Origin: Vanessa cardui
Lineage: Eukaryota; Arthropoda; Insecta; Lepidoptera; Nymphalidae
Assembly (NCBI RefSeq): GCF_905220365.1
Contig: NC_061127.1
Location: 6,572,001-6,636,000 of the forward strand
Length of the DNA: 64,000 nucleotides
Reading direction: 5' to 3'
Part shown: one piece after another, positions 1 to 12,441 of the stretch
How the letters are laid out: every line of letters starts with the position of its first letter
Position numbering within the stretch: the first letter of the stretch is position 1
Notes under the pieces: model-generated
Databases searched by the model: none
The model's input: only the letters and a program-made list of their open reading frames with translations
Told to the model about the DNA's origin: nothing
Made by a program: the position numbers and the translations under genes

Positions 1-3000
1 AGCTTGCCTGGAAATATATTTGAGTGCAGCAGGTATGACGTAATGGCACTGAAAAAGAGCTATGACAATTAAATGTATATAAAAAAGGTATCAGTGCTAT
101 TAATATTAGTCACGCATACCGAGACAAATGAAGCTTAATAAGAGCTTGCAAATAAAAATGTTTAATATTATTATAATATTAATGAGAACAATATCAATTC
201 TGTTGAATGTATATAGGATATGTAGATAAGTTGAATAATAAAAAACATACTTTCATATCATAATTTATTTACGTATTCCATTTAATTTACAACAAATTAA
301 TTCAAACAAATATTCTGTCTAACTGTACATTAAAGATAAAAGATGATCTCGTGCAAAGAATTGACATTATCTTAAGTGAAACACAGCCATAGATTAACGC
401 CTATATTTTATAAATATTTTAACTAATACAAAGAACTATTTTATTTTTCATTTGAAATTAAAATAAAGTTCAACCAAATAATAAATTACTTGGAATTTAT
501 ATGCAAATTTAATCAGATAATATTACACTTTATTTTCATAAGTATTTACAAGAGCATTTTAATATAAACGATAATTTAGCAAACACTGTTTTAATTTTAT
601 TTAATAAATCATTCCTTCAATTATCTATAATTTTATTACCATTGTATTATTATAATACGACACCAAGAAAATACATAAGTACATAATATTAAAATTGCAT
701 TAAAAATCATAATTATATTACGTATATATACTTTTAAATAAAATGACTTAGGAAAATATTCAGAATTTTTTTACCCAATATAAGTTGTATATACATAACA
801 TAAAATTACATTTGAGATATCAACATTAAGCTTTAAGATGCACATATATTAACCATTTTAAGTAGCGATTATAACTTATACTTTCAATGTTACAACGCTA
901 TGAAAAAGTTGTACTTGTCTAGTTAACAAGTGATTGCAAAATAATATTTTATTCTGATATAAAATATCAACTTCGTTATATTTCAAGCTAAGCAGAAAAC
1001 GTTCTAATTAAAACTTAGTCCAAGCATTAAGTCGGTGTTACCAGTGTAACTTGAAAAAGCAACAATAAAAGGTTATTCAAACTCTCCAAATATATTGTTG
1101 TTTGTGACCTGTTTCCACTGGCCCGTACAATATCTCAGTGCAATGTTATGGCAGGTGACAGATTTGAATATCGAAATATATGGTATACGCCGGAATTGTA
1201 TTTTAATTGTTCGCTGTCATTGAGTTGTTACACTGTGGTGGTACAAGAGCTATTGTACCCTCGGCTTTATTTACATAGAACTTTGAATATTGAGGTACAG
1301 TTTTGAACGTTCAAATGAAAACATTTTTGATGTACGTAAATAATTGCTTACGATTTACTGATATTTCGATTCATACAGTTTAATATGTAATTATTATATC
1401 TTAATAGAAATAGGTGCTCATTATATCTTTGTGCCCAAATCATATAACTAAAACGGTAATAATAACATATTAATGCTGCTTAAATCAGAACTTACAACAT
1501 TGTTAAATTTCAATGAGGATTTAAAATAATGAAATGTAATACCACAATTACATAACATCTCTTAAATATGTTATTTATTAATAAGCATTGTAGAGAGATT
1601 GTATAGCTACGCAATATTTTTTATTCTTCCTTTAAATATCCACTGATTGATGAGAGAAAAATAAAAATGTGTTTCACTGTTCTACCGCTACGACGTTCAT
1701 TATTAAGGCCGTTACAACATCGTAGCACAGCTACGTAAAGTTGATAATAAATGTATGAAAAGTACGTACGTTGTCATCTTCGTCCATTTAAAAAGCGGGC
1801 CACGGTGCGGTCTACTCTTTTATAATTGTGAAAGCGCTCGATAACTTCTGCGAATTCTTTGTCCATAAAATGTAGCTTTAAAAAGCGTATAGTATTTATG
1901 ATAGTTTTTATCAAAGATGCATGGTATCATGTATATGATAATATTTGACGGTAATATTAGGTATAAACTTTCTTCTTTCCAGTTTCCTTTAGACATTAAT
2001 TAAATTATTATGTAAAGACCACATTTGTTTATTTTCTTTTGTTTATATTTCTTCTTAAAATTAAACAATAATATTTTAATTAACTTTACAGTTTAGAAGT
2101 TTCATTAATGTAGTAAGATCGATTTGATAATGATGGAAAAATAATGTGTAAGATTTAGTATGTTATCGAGATTAAAATTAAGTAATTTTTTATTTCAAAA
2201 TATGAATATGTAATTGAAAAGAAATAAGTGTTTAATCTTGAAATTTTCCCCTGCCAAGTATTTTATATTATGCATTTGCATGTTACAAGACTTTTATGGC
2301 TTTGTACAACCAATTTAACTTGACGGTAACTTTAAAAACTTACTTTGGTAGTTACAACTTGTACTGTGGACCAATCACATCATGACAAATATGTTTTTTT
2401 TTTAAATATTTTACTATTCATATTTATTTTAACGACAATCTGTTGTGTATCTTAAATAAAGCTTAGTGCCATATTAACAAGAAATGGTAAATAAAATAAA
2501 TTATACAATTTGAAGTCTACATATATTTAGATTTCATTAATTTATCTATTAAGTTTATTTTATATATTATACATACATTTTGACGATATTTTATAATAAA
2601 CAACACTTTGGAATGTACAAAAAATAATAAGTTCATACAGTGTATTTGACCTATTGATATCTATAGACTGAATTAAATTCATTTTATTTGTAGTATATAC
2701 GATCTATAATCGTACACAATATTATAGTCTATAGTCCAAGAGCTAGCAAACATTTATTACATTGACGAGATAAATTCAACATCATTGACCACTGTTAGAA
2801 TATCAACCCATTTCAAATAGCCTTTAATTATGTTCACAGGTCGTTCTAAAATGTTTTGTAGCTCTTAGACTATATATGTATGCGTTGAGGCCGAGCATTT
2901 ATCTACACTTATTCTAGTATCACTGTTAAAGTACTTCAAACCAAGCCTCATAAGCTCATAAACTTCGATATTTCTTTGAAAGTCCAGATCAAAACGATCA

Positions 3001-3205
3001 TAGCTTTAAATTCAATGCATGTACCTGAAACAAAATTTTAAATTAAATTAATTAATATTTAAAAATAGAATATATTCAATTTGTAGAATTTCTTCGTCAG
3101 TAAAGTGGCAAAATTTCCTAAGAAAGCTTATGTGGAATAATATTGTAGCTCGTGCTCCGATCAGATCACTCTCTTGATGGTTTAAATCTGACCCAAATTT
3201 TTTTA
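1..3205. other. AT-rich stretch without recognised genes
   Basis: No exon with coding-like composition and no repeat copy I recognise. The only local oddity is a short GC-richer patch at about 1765-1865 with a 30-codon minus-strand frame (see findings). It lies downstream of the visible Beat-like exons and could hold 3' exons or intergenic DNA. Confidence 0.5.
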
Positions 3206-3211
3206 AAAGAT

Positions 3212-3726
3212 ACGTGATGGCCCAGTGGTTAGAATGCCTGCATCTTAATCGATGATTGTGGGTTCAAACATAGCAAAGCACTAGAATTTTCATGTGCTTC
3301 ATTTGTGTTTATAATTCATCTCGAGGTTGGCGGTGAAGGAAACATCGCGAGGAAACCTGTATGTGTCTAATTTCAACGAATTTCTGCCACATGTGAATCA
3401 ATCAGAATAATGTTGTCTTAGATTTTCTCGATTATTACACATTGAAATAAAACTAGTTATAACGGATTTGAATCGCGTATATTAATTATTTTTAACATCC
3501 CGACGTTTCTAGAACTTTACAGCGTTCGTGGTCACGGGTAGACTGACGGGTCTAAATAATTAATATACGCGATTCAAATCCGTTATAACTAGTTTTATTT
3601 CAATCAGTCAGAATGTCAATGTCAAATGTCAATGTCGTGGTGGAATATGCTCCAAAACTTCTCCGTAAAGGGAGAGGTAAGGCCTCCTCTCCCAGCAGTG
3701 GGTGACAGGTTGTTATTGTTATTGCA
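3212..3726 (+). repeat. tRNA-derived SINE, copy 1, split by a Penelope-like insertion
   Basis: Family description, used for the other copies: about 300 bp; a tRNA-like head with an A-box-like GGCCCAGTGGTTAGAA and a B-box-like GGTTCAAACCC; a body with TGTGCTTAATTTGTGTTTAT, GGTGAAGGAAAACATCGTG and CCACATGTGTATTCCACCAA; a tail with GGAGAGGAGGCCTTAGCCCA, GCAGTGGGAA and a short GTT/GTTGTT run. This copy is diverged and cut at 3408 by an insertion (3409-3607) flanked by TCAGAAT on both sides. Confidence 0.85.
3409..3607. mobile_element. Palindromic Penelope-like (PLE) fragment inside SINE copy 1
   Basis: A 199-bp insertion with a perfect 50-bp inverted repeat (3442-3491 against 3554-3603). The middle holds the block CCCGACGTTTC...TTTACAGCGTTCGTGGTCAC, which in the copy at 63.3 kb lies just downstream of a GIY-YIG reading frame, tying it to Penelope-like elements. 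A 7-bp direct repeat TCAGAAT (3402-3408 and 3608-3614) looks like a target-site duplication. The link to PLE is inferred from the copy at 63.3 kb. Confidence 0.65.
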
Positions 3727-3729
3727 TTA

Positions 3730-4365
3730 TTTTTTAATTTTATAATAATTTGATATTAACAGAGATTTATGTAGGTGTGTTGTTCATCTACGAAAAATAT
3801 ATGTATTTCACAGCTAACTAAGTAATTTGTATGTATGCTTTTGTAGCTCCGCGTATCGTAGACGTACCGGCAATAAATCAAGTAAGTACTACATCCTGGT
3901 AATTTGTAGCATGAGTTTGAAACCCAGAAAACGACAGCCGTCTAATTTCTCTCATGCATTACGTTTGAAATATTAATCATCCAATTCGAGAAAGCGAAGT
4001 TATAATCAGCTCGTTCTGAAGTCTAAAAGTGTATTTTGTTTTATACTACAAATAAGTGGTTAGAGAGAACCCACTGCATAAATAACAAATTTATTCAGTG
4101 TTGCCAGTATTAGCCACTAATTTCCCCAGGGCAGCTTAAAACGGTAACCCGCGTTAGTCTATTGTAGAACACTTTAAGTTTTTATTGTATTTGTTATCAA
4201 ATATTATTTTTTTCTTATGACATTATATTTTTATTTCTGAATCTTAAATATGTACCTATTTCATTTCACTTCTTAATTAAACTGTCACACGAAAAAATGG
4301 CTTTCAATTGATCTACGTTAGTATGAAAAGCGGGTAATCAAGTATATTATCAGACTTAGTACTTC
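3730..4365. other. No recognised feature
   Basis: Unremarkable AT-rich sequence between two SINE copies. I see no exon-like frame or repeat copy. Confidence 0.45.
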
Positions 4366-4370
4366 TCCTC

Positions 4371-4665
4371 TCCGAGATGGCCTTGTGGTTAGAACACGTG
4401 CATCTTAACCGATGACTTCGGGTTCAAACCCAGGCAAGCATCACTGTATATATATGTATGCTTAATTTGTGTTGATAATTAATCTCATGCTCGGCGGTGA
4501 AGGAAAACATCGTGAGCAAACCTGCATGTGTCTAATTTCATTGAAATTCTGGCACATGTGCATTCCACCAACCCGCATTGGAACAGTGTAGTGGAATATG
4601 TTGCAAGCCTTCTTCTTAATGGGAGAGGAGGCCTTAGTCCAGCAGTGGGAAATTTCCAGGCTTTA
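4371..4665 (+). repeat. tRNA-derived SINE, copy 2
   Basis: Full-length copy with head (GAGATGGCCTTGTGGTTAG), B box GGTTCAAACCC and tail (GGAGAGGAGGCCTTAGTCCA). The 66-codon frame at 4528-4728 is a by-product of this repeat and is not a gene. Confidence 0.85.
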
Positions 4666-5675
4666 CTTACTTTTACTTCTCCTGTGCGTCTAACGTTGAT
4701 ATATGATTTATGGTCATATGATTTTTAAGTTAGAATTTAAACCCATTGTTTTTAGCTTCGGACAGACCACTCAATAATCAATCATTTCGTATTTCAATCG
4801 TTAATTATTGGAAACCGATTTACGGTCATACGCTTTTAATTCGTATATCCTTTATGTGTTGTATTTAGGATAATACATATGTATATTGAAACATTGGTAA
4901 TTGTCAATGGTATGAATTTGGCGTATGACGTATTTCCATTCTTGTGTGTACCGTAGCAACGTGTATTGTTAGCTGGTGTAACGAACTATTATCCTTCTCC
5001 TATCCTACAAATAATATCACCCACACCTTAGCTATGTTCTTCAAATGTGTGTTCATAAAGGAAGCAATACTTGAAAGAAAGTATATTTAAAGGAAGCGCC
5101 CGGATTTCGAGGAAACAGCTCCTTTTTTTTAAAATAATTTATATAGTTAGCTATATTCAACTATTTATAGATATATATCTTTCTTTTTCTCATTTCAATA
5201 CAGTCTACTTGTCTCTCGCACTTACAATTAAACAAAATTGGTGTTATAATTATTAAATTCAAAGTTGCACATTATTTTCTGACAATTCACGCGAATATAG
5301 CAATTTGTATAGTTAGCTATATATAACTATTTATAGATATATAAATTTAGTACCAATTTCTTTTTACTATATATTTTTTAGTACCAGATGGTTAAAATCA
5401 AATACGCCTTTTAATATAAGTCACTGTGAATATATTGGCCGTAGAATGGAATGAAAATTCAAAGGCTTAAAATCGGCGCGAATTTATAAGATTGTCAATT
5501 CAAATGAGTAAGCGCTAGATAGCGCTCAGTGATGACGTAAATCATTGCCAATCAACTTATATATAAACTTGCAAATAACAGCCAGCTAATTCCACTAAAG
5601 CCTGTTTTCTCTTAAGATGGTTTAGACTAAACTTCACCACACTACTTCAATACTGGTTGTTATTGATTTAAATTA

Positions 5676-5753
5676 GACACATGTAGTTTTTTACACAATG
5701 TTTGCCTTCACCATTAAGCAGGAAGTGTATTATAAAGACAAATTAATCACATT
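5676..5753 (-). repeat. SINE relic
   Basis: Short diverged piece of the same SINE in reverse: GCCTTCACCATTAAGCAG followed by TTATAAAGACAAATTAATCA matches the body segment. Head and tail are missing. Confidence 0.5.
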
Positions 5754-5985
5754 TCAATTTTCGTAGTGCTTCCCAAGGCTTAAGTCTAGGTCGGCTCTAG
5801 CCTGTTATTCTTCGTAAATTATGTTAATCATACATATATCCACCAAAGAGCGTGGTGGCATTAGTTGAACTTTGTCTTTTAACTTTTCAGGTTTATATAT
5901 AGAGTAGAACATATTTTATTTTATTATATATATCTTCAAATATGTCTCATTTCAATGTTTGTTTTGATAATTTAAATATAGCCAA

Positions 5986-6298
5986 CAACAACAACAACAG
6001 CCTATAAATTCCCACTGCTGGGCTAAAGGTCTCCTCTGCCTTTAAGGAGAAGGTGTGGAACATATTCCACCACGCTGTTCCAATGCGGGTTGGTGGAATA
6101 CACATGTGGCAGAATTTCTATGAAATTTGTCACATGCAAAAAAATGTTTCCTCACGATGTTTTCCTTCACCGCTAAGCACGAGAAAAATTATAAAGACAA
6201 ACAAATTAAGCACATGAATCAGCGGTGCTTGCCTGGATTTGAATCCGCAATCGTCGGTTAAGAAGCACGCGTTCTAACCACTGGGCCATCTCGACTCG
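5986..6298 (-). repeat. tRNA-derived SINE, copy 3 with target-site duplication
   Basis: Reverse-oriented full-length copy beginning with a CAA run (the GTT tail in reverse) and ending with the head GGGCCATCTCGACTCG. It is flanked by the 10-bp direct repeat ATATAGCCAA at 5976-5985 and 6299-6308, direct evidence of insertion by target-primed retrotransposition. Confidence 0.9.
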
Positions 6299-6309
6299 AT
6301 ATAGCCAAG

Positions 6310-7185
6310 CAAAGTAATATTTGCAAAACATGTTGCAAGAATATTTGTCTTCTATCTCTTTTACGCGATTACATAAACCGCTAGACGAACATCGCAATAG
6401 ACGTTTATATTTCTATCAAACTTGAAGGGAAGCGTTATGAATTATTAATGAAATCTTCGAGAATTTGGTACCTAAGGCGAAAATTATTTCTCGAACTGGA
6501 GTCGTTGTGCAAATAAATAACTAATATTTTAGCTGTGTGACGTGACTCTACCTTTAAGACTAAATTCTATCTTGAAAATTAAAACGTTTCTGTTGACATT
6601 ATACATTATCTCTTACTTTAAATTTTTGTATATCACATGATATGATCATGATCATGTTTGTGTGTGTAATTAAATATATTATTTAATAAATACATACAAA
6701 TGTCACACGAATCGACGAATTAAGGTCAGTAACTAATCAGAGGTAATACAAATTCCACTATCTTAGGCAAATAGAATTACATGCTTTCAAAACTTTAATG
6801 AATGTTTATACAATTTGCTTGTTCGCCTATCCCTCTAATTGATATGTTAATGTATACATATAGTAATTTACATATATATTATGTAAGTGTATTTTGTGTA
6901 CATGACCCGACAGTTACAGTGATATTGTTCAAAATTATACCAAAGAATATATTATACGCTATCGGAAAATCAAACACAAAGAGGTAGAGGTAGACTGAGA
7001 AAGTGATGTGACTTCTACAAACATTACCTGCATGTTTTAGGAATGATAATATTATTAATAATTAAAAAAAAGTATAATTAGCAATTAAATTAATGAAATG
7101 AATATTAAATAAAATGTAAATAATATATACTGGATATAATATCATTGGAATATTGTGTGCATGTTTTGTGGTGGAATAAAGGCTA
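6310..7185. other. No recognised feature
   Basis: AT-rich sequence. The 61-codon frame at 6802-6987 has AT-driven composition and no recognisable domain. Confidence 0.45.
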
Positions 7186-7187
7186 TT

Positions 7188-7200
7188 TTTATTTTTTATT
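7188..7200 (-). terminator. Possible poly(A) signals for the Beat-like gene
   Basis: Two AATAAA hexamers lie on the minus strand about 135-150 bp past the stop of the candidate last exon. In DNA this AT-rich such hexamers are frequent by chance, so this counts only together with the exon proposal. Confidence 0.2.
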
Positions 7201-7334
7201 TATATTTATAATTGGAAAATAAAGCCAACTAAAGTAGCCAAATTAATGTAGCTTGGTTTCATATCACATAGCCGCCTTGGGTAGATATCCGTCGGCATGC
7301 ATGTGATGACGTTATCGATCGAGACTATAAATTT

Positions 7335-7396
7335 TTAGACTAGAGTGATCGTATAGTTTCGGCTATTAATGTCACTCTGACTGAACGTAAAACGGG
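7335..7396 (-). CDS. Candidate C-terminal Beat exon (weak)
   Basis: Downstream of exon D on the minus strand there is a good-looking acceptor: a pyrimidine stretch with a possible CTTACTCAC branch region, then GATATTGCAG ending at 7397. Joining exon D (phase 1) here completes an Ala codon and reads about 20 residues (ARFTFSQSDINSRNYTITLV) to TAA at 7337-7335. Two AATAAA signals follow at 7200-7195 and 7193-7188. The resulting intron would be about 473 bp. The short tail has no hydrophobic anchor, and a GTAAGT donor-like site at about 7434 shows that other exon structures are possible. No homology supports this exon; it is inferred from splice signals and phase only. Confidence 0.28.
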
Positions 7397-7869
7397 CTGC
7401 AATATCGTGAGTAAGAAATACTTTATGATGGACTTACCTAGTGACGCATCTACTACGCCGGTATAAATAATTTGATAGTTCAATTTCTTAACACTTAATC
7501 AATATATTATATGATAATATCTTGTATTCAAAATATTGATTTATGTCTACTAAATTATCAACAGAATGACTACAAACTAATATATTAGATCGTAATATAT
7601 TCATGGAGAAAAATTATGAAGTCAAGGAATTTCAAAGTTATAATAATATCAATATTAATAAATCAAATTAATAAATACTCAAGCTAGCTTACTATGAGTA
7701 TTAGTAATAAAAAATAATATTTAACGAACAAAATAGTCAACCGATTGTTATTAAAGTTATATTTTACCAAAGAGAATGTACCTATTATTAAACGCGACAA
7801 AAACAGACGTCGAACTAAACTTGCTAACACCTGCAAACCATTATTAAATTATTAAACATTAATACGTAC

Positions 7870-8089
7870 CTCTGTTAGAAACATACTTGGACAATTGTGT
7901 ACGTGAATATATAGTTATAGTTGTGACTGTATCTCGCACTACGGGAGGTTCTACGGGGAGCATTGCTTCGCATCGCACGCGTAGAGCGCCGCTCGCTGTA
8001 GTGGGTACGGATACACGTAGCACTCGCCACGATGCGCGTAGACCTCCCGGCTGGGGAGCGCTTAGCTCTCTACGTTGCCACGGCTCGGT
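7870..8089 (-). CDS. beat-like: Beat-family Ig protein, exon D (second half of Ig domain 2)
   Basis: A GC-rich island in AT-rich DNA. The acceptor ATTACTCCAACAG precedes 8089 and a consensus GTACGT donor follows 7870. It enters in phase 0, matching exon C, has 73 whole codons and leaves in phase 1. Seen: SAPQPGGLRASWRVLRVSV (residues 10-28) and then the second Ig2 cysteine in ALRVRCEAMLPVEPP (residues 35-49), as expected for strands E-F of Beat Ig2. The intron from exon C is about 10.9 kb and holds the 16-17.7 kb composite repeat and several SINEs. If the donor is not used, the frame stops three codons later (GTY then TAA). An overlapping plus-strand frame of 107 codons is taken as a shadow. 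Confidence 0.82.
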
Positions 8090-9540
8090 CTGTTGGAGTA
8101 ATATTATTATGAATAAAACAATGCAACGCAATAAATTCAATGTATTGGGTAATTTAAAGTGTAATAATTCGTTGATTTCCATGAACACAATATATATTCT
8201 CTGCTATTAAGCTGTTTAGTTGAATGCTCTTAGCGTATACAATATTTAATTCGTTATTGAAACTAACTTTTTTTAAGAATACTTATAACTAGTTTTATAA
8301 TTGTTATCATTTCGACTATCACCGTTTTATACTTAAAATTAAATATATTAAAACAGCTATCACACATGCTTATGTAAATTTACACATTAATACACACATC
8401 CAATTATCTAATATGTATAAGTTAATGTATTTGTCATTTAAAATTATGACTTAAACTAGAGAACAGAATACAGTTGATTATTTATTGTATCATATTAGTT
8501 CCGTTTTCATTGGTGTCGTTTTAGTTATTTTAAAATAAGGAGACATTTCATTAATACGTATTGAAAAAAACTATTGATCCATATTTTACTTAAATATTAT
8601 TATTATTATTTCCGTTCTTTATGGTCCATAATAGCGCCTGACATCGCATAATAGCGTCCAATTTATTTCAACAAGATATCACTATTAGGATGAAACGACG
8701 ACGTATTTCATTTTATTCTATATTTGAGAAACTACCTTAATACAAATATTTCAAAAATAATTACGCAATTTAAATACATATATTAAAACATTTAAAAGTT
8801 AATTATATATGTTTTTTCTTTTAGGTATTTTCTTAATGTTCATACAAAATTTATGCAAAATTGAAACCATTTTTCATAGCAGTATAATAAGCCATACAAT
8901 AAATACAGTAGATATTTTAAAATAAAATTTAGTGCATAGTGTAGGAGTATTTCGCAAAATATATTAACCATTTTAAAAGGCCGTTAGTGAAGATTTAAAG
9001 TGCCTCGACTGCTAAGTCTCAACAATGAGCTCAGTTAATAGCATACAAAACAAACGCTTCAAGTTACTATAAAGGTTCCTTGGTGAAGGTAGCCTTGTCG
9101 TAAATAATACGCCCCTTAGCTGTTAATGTAAGTTTCAAATTAAGAATTAAATATAATTAAGTTATAATATTAATAACTTCAATAAAAACGTTAAGAAAAT
9201 TAAAAAAAAAAGTTATGAAAATTAATATTTTGTGTTTAGTATAAACTGTTCGCTTTGACTACTCAGTGCTCAACCTCTTAAGGCCTTGCGATGGACATAT
9301 TGCCTTATTGTACTTAAAAATGTATGGATAATTTTCTATTTTTTTATATTGAAGATATAACTATTATTAGAGGCGGCTGCAATAAAGCTGTGGTTTGGTA
9401 TCATGATATGATAATGTGGTATCGACCATGTGGCTTATCGTATTGTAGGAACTAACTACTTGTATCTACACTACACATGACAGATGTCGGCTTCTGTTTA
9501 TGCTAGGACAGTGACCGACTATCATCCTCCTTTATAGGTA

Positions 9541-9742
9541 TAGTCAGGGTAAGAAAAGTTTCGTCACCTTAAGTAATTCTCGTGTGCTCATTATGAGCGA
9601 TAACCTGCTTTATCAATCGAGAATGACATATTGCGTCGCAATGATTTGATGTTTAGATTCAAAGGTAATAAGAATTTAAGACTTGATAAAGGAATTAATT
9701 TGAAAACTGACGAAGGTAGTAGAGTAAGAATACTCTGACTGT
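9541..9742 (+). mobile_element. Tc1/mariner-type MITE, copy 1
   Basis: Roughly 200 bp with inverted ends: left TAGTCAGGGTAAGAAAAG, right TACTCTGACTGTGTA. It is homologous throughout (in reverse) to 52648-52849, sharing for example CGAGAATGACATATTGCGTC and TGATTTGATGTTTAGATTCA. TA dinucleotides at the ends suggest a Tc1/mariner-type target. No transposase frame. Confidence 0.65.
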
Positions 9743-10030
9743 GTATATGTAGAAATAAATATATTTGCATTGCCTTGATAAAATGTCCTATTATTATTTT
9801 ATCGCATATTTTATTATTCTATTTGCAATGCAAATTTATTCGTGTGTAAGAAATATCATTCTTTATAATAAAACAATGAGATAAATGTTTAAACTAAGAT
9901 AAAACGCATTAAAATAATATTAGTTTAAAATAGACTAATGAATATAAATATATGATAATCTTTTTTTCACGGTTGAGCATTTTTTAAATAAAACACACAG
10001 TGTCGAAGATTACTCTGCCATAGAGTAAAT

Positions 10031-10325
10031 CAACAACAGCCTGTAAATTCCCACTGCTGGGCTAAAGGCCTCCTCTCTCTTTGAGGAGAAGGTTTGGAAC
10101 CACGCTGTTCCATTGCGGGTTGGTGGAATACACATGTGGCAGAATTTCTATGAAATTTGTCACATGCAGGTTTTCTCACGACGTTTTCCTTCTACGCTGA
10201 GCACGAGATGAATTATAAAGACAAATTAAGCACATGAATCAGCGGTGCTTGCCTAGGTTTGAACCCGCAATTATCGGTTAGGAAGCACGCGTTCTAACTA
10301 CTGGGCCATCCCGACTCGATTGATT
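10031..10325 (-). repeat. tRNA-derived SINE, copy 4
   Basis: Reverse-oriented, nearly complete copy. Flanked by GAGTAAAT at 10023-10030 and 10326-10333, a likely 8-bp target-site duplication. Confidence 0.87.
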
Positions 10326-10496
10326 GAGTAAATGCCAGACGAATATATTTATTTGTTATGAACTCAATCGAGAATAAATTACGGAAGCGAAACATGGAAC
10401 GTTAGAAGAAAGAAGTTTTATATCATGATTATCAACTCGAACTTGTCAAACACTACCAAATTTTATGACATTGTATAGCTTAAATATAGCTTGGTT

Positions 10497-10640
10497 TTTT
10501 TTAAAGACTTTATTGTACAACACATGGAAATATACAGGAAATAGAAAACAATTAGATACATGGTGCGCAAAGGCGTTCTTATCTCTTATAGAGATCTCTC
10601 ACAGACAACCCATGGTGATGGGTGGTTAGAACGAAAACAG
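10497..10640. repeat. Possible LINE 3'-end fragment
   Basis: TTTAAAGACTTTATTGTACA followed by a moderately GC-rich stretch ending near ACCCATGGTGATGGGTGG. The opening resembles a dispersed lepidopteran sequence that I associate with LINE ends. There is no second copy in the window to support it. Confidence 0.3.
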
Positions 10641-11039
10641 GTAAATGAAGAAAAAGATATAGAAAAAAGATAAAGAATTTAATATAATAATATTTATACT
10701 AAGGTATTATAATAAACTACACATAAATACATCCCAATAATACACACATATAAATATAATACACATAAATCAATATATATATATACATAATTATAAACTA
10801 CATATTATTACATACCTGCATACATTATTTAGATATGGATAGGTAATAATTTCTCAAACGATGCTTAAAGATTGCCCTGGATTTAGACTGCCGTATATCA
10901 GTGGGTAGTGCATTCTATATTTATTTATTCGTATCAAAGTATGAAAATTAATTTTGTAATTAAATGCAATATATAGCCTATACGCCCTGTTGAGGACGTG
11001 TTCTTCTCTTTGAAAAGGAACTTATTCTACCAAGTTCTT

Positions 11040-11175
11040 ACAATACAATTTTCATTCGCCGCCAAGCGTGTAATGAATTATGAACATAAAGCACATGAAA
11101 ATCATTTGTGCACCAACAAACTTCCGTTAAAATTAATATATCAAATATGTGTTCTATCCACTAGGGCATATATGA
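11040..11175 (-). repeat. SINE relic
   Basis: Diverged reverse copy: CATTCGCCGCCAAGCGTG, then ATGAATTATGAACATAAAGC and TTCTATCCACTAGGGCATA follow the order of the SINE body and head. The 72-codon frame at 10998-11216 is this relic, not a gene. Confidence 0.55.
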
Positions 11176-12252
11176 GAGACTCCAAGATTAAAATTCGAAC
11201 GATAATTAACTTTTAATTTCGATCGAAAGACCAAACATTTTTCCGAGTCAAGTAATCAGAAAACAAAAAAAAGTTCGTCATCTAAATATACTATAAAAAG
11301 ACCTTGTTAGAAAGATACTGTTTGAGCGTTCATCATCTAACTCAAATACTAACCGAAAACTTTATAACATTTTAATATCTCTTTTTGCCTTCTTTTTATC
11401 TTTTTACTTCGTGAACTAGACCTATAAAAGTTTTTATAGTAAAAATTTCATATTTCAACAAGTAAACATAACTTTAAATGCTCAGGCAAACAAAGTTAAT
11501 AAATTTAAATTTTATCTATTAATTTAATGTGCTACTTAACAATGATGTACCTACTTTCAACTCATAAAACATGCTTTCTATTTAAATGGAGTTAAAAATC
11601 TGGAAATAGTATTATATTTATTTTTACTATGCGAAAAGCAAAATCTGAAAACGTAAGTAATTTGCGAAACCGGAACAGAGCCAATATAAAAATGCATATT
11701 ATTTTTTTAGTAAAAAAGAACAAGCTATTTCAATCTGAAGAGAAAATGTAAAAATTACATCAAGGAATCGTTGAATTTGCAATTGTTTTAATTTGTCGAT
11801 TCAATTGCCGACTAAGCTCAATCACAATAATTGATAGTACCTAATCCAGTCAGATTGGATTCCTGATTCCATTAGGCGAGCAAGAGAGCAAACAGTTAAA
11901 TCGAGTTAGCCTATCTCTTGAGTGCACTGCCTACTGCGTCGAAAGCACTATGGGTTATCCGGCTTTTGCTTGTGGATTTCATTAAGAAAATGTGTTTATT
12001 CAGTAAAAAAACTTTCGTATTGAAACATAAGTTATTTACAAGAGGCTTTTGGTTCAACTAGTTTGCTGTCATTTCGACGGAGATTTTTAATCTGTAACAA
12101 TGGAGTTTGAAAAAATTTAAATCTATATTTAACCTGTGTACATATGTGTGTAGATAGGTCAAAATATATATAGATCATGCTTTTTCTTAAGAAAGCTATT
12201 ATACTTTTTTTAAATTATTTATTATGTGAACATTTTAAATAGATAAATTTCT

Positions 12253-12441
12253 TAAAATAAAACTAGCTATGACGGATTTGAATCGCGTATATTAATTATT
12301 TTTAACATCCCGACGTTTCGAGCACTTTACAGCGTTCGTGGTCACGGGTAGACTGAGTCTACCTATTGAGTCTATTCAAATCCGTTATTGCTAGTTTTAT
12401 TTCAATGTGTAATCGCGAAAATTTAAGACAACATTATACGT
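12253..12441. mobile_element. Palindromic PLE fragment, second copy
   Basis: AAATAAAACTAGCTATGACG opens a block matching 3450-3541 (CCCGACGTTTCGAGCACTTT, GTTCGTGGTCACGGGTAGAC). It is followed by a shorter inverted arm (TCAAATCCGTTATTGCTAG) and GTGTAATCGCGAAAATTTAA. The right arm is truncated relative to the 3.4 kb copy. No reading frame remains. Confidence 0.65.

Noticed and set aside
5137..5345. Two similar 40-bp stretches (AGTTAGCTATAT and ACTATTTATAGATATATA)
   Set aside because: AT-rich and short; most likely a local duplication of low-complexity sequence.
7887..8210. Plus-strand 107-codon frame over the GC-rich island
   Set aside because: The minus strand encodes a Beat Ig2 half with correct splice phases; the plus frame lacks any recognisable feature.
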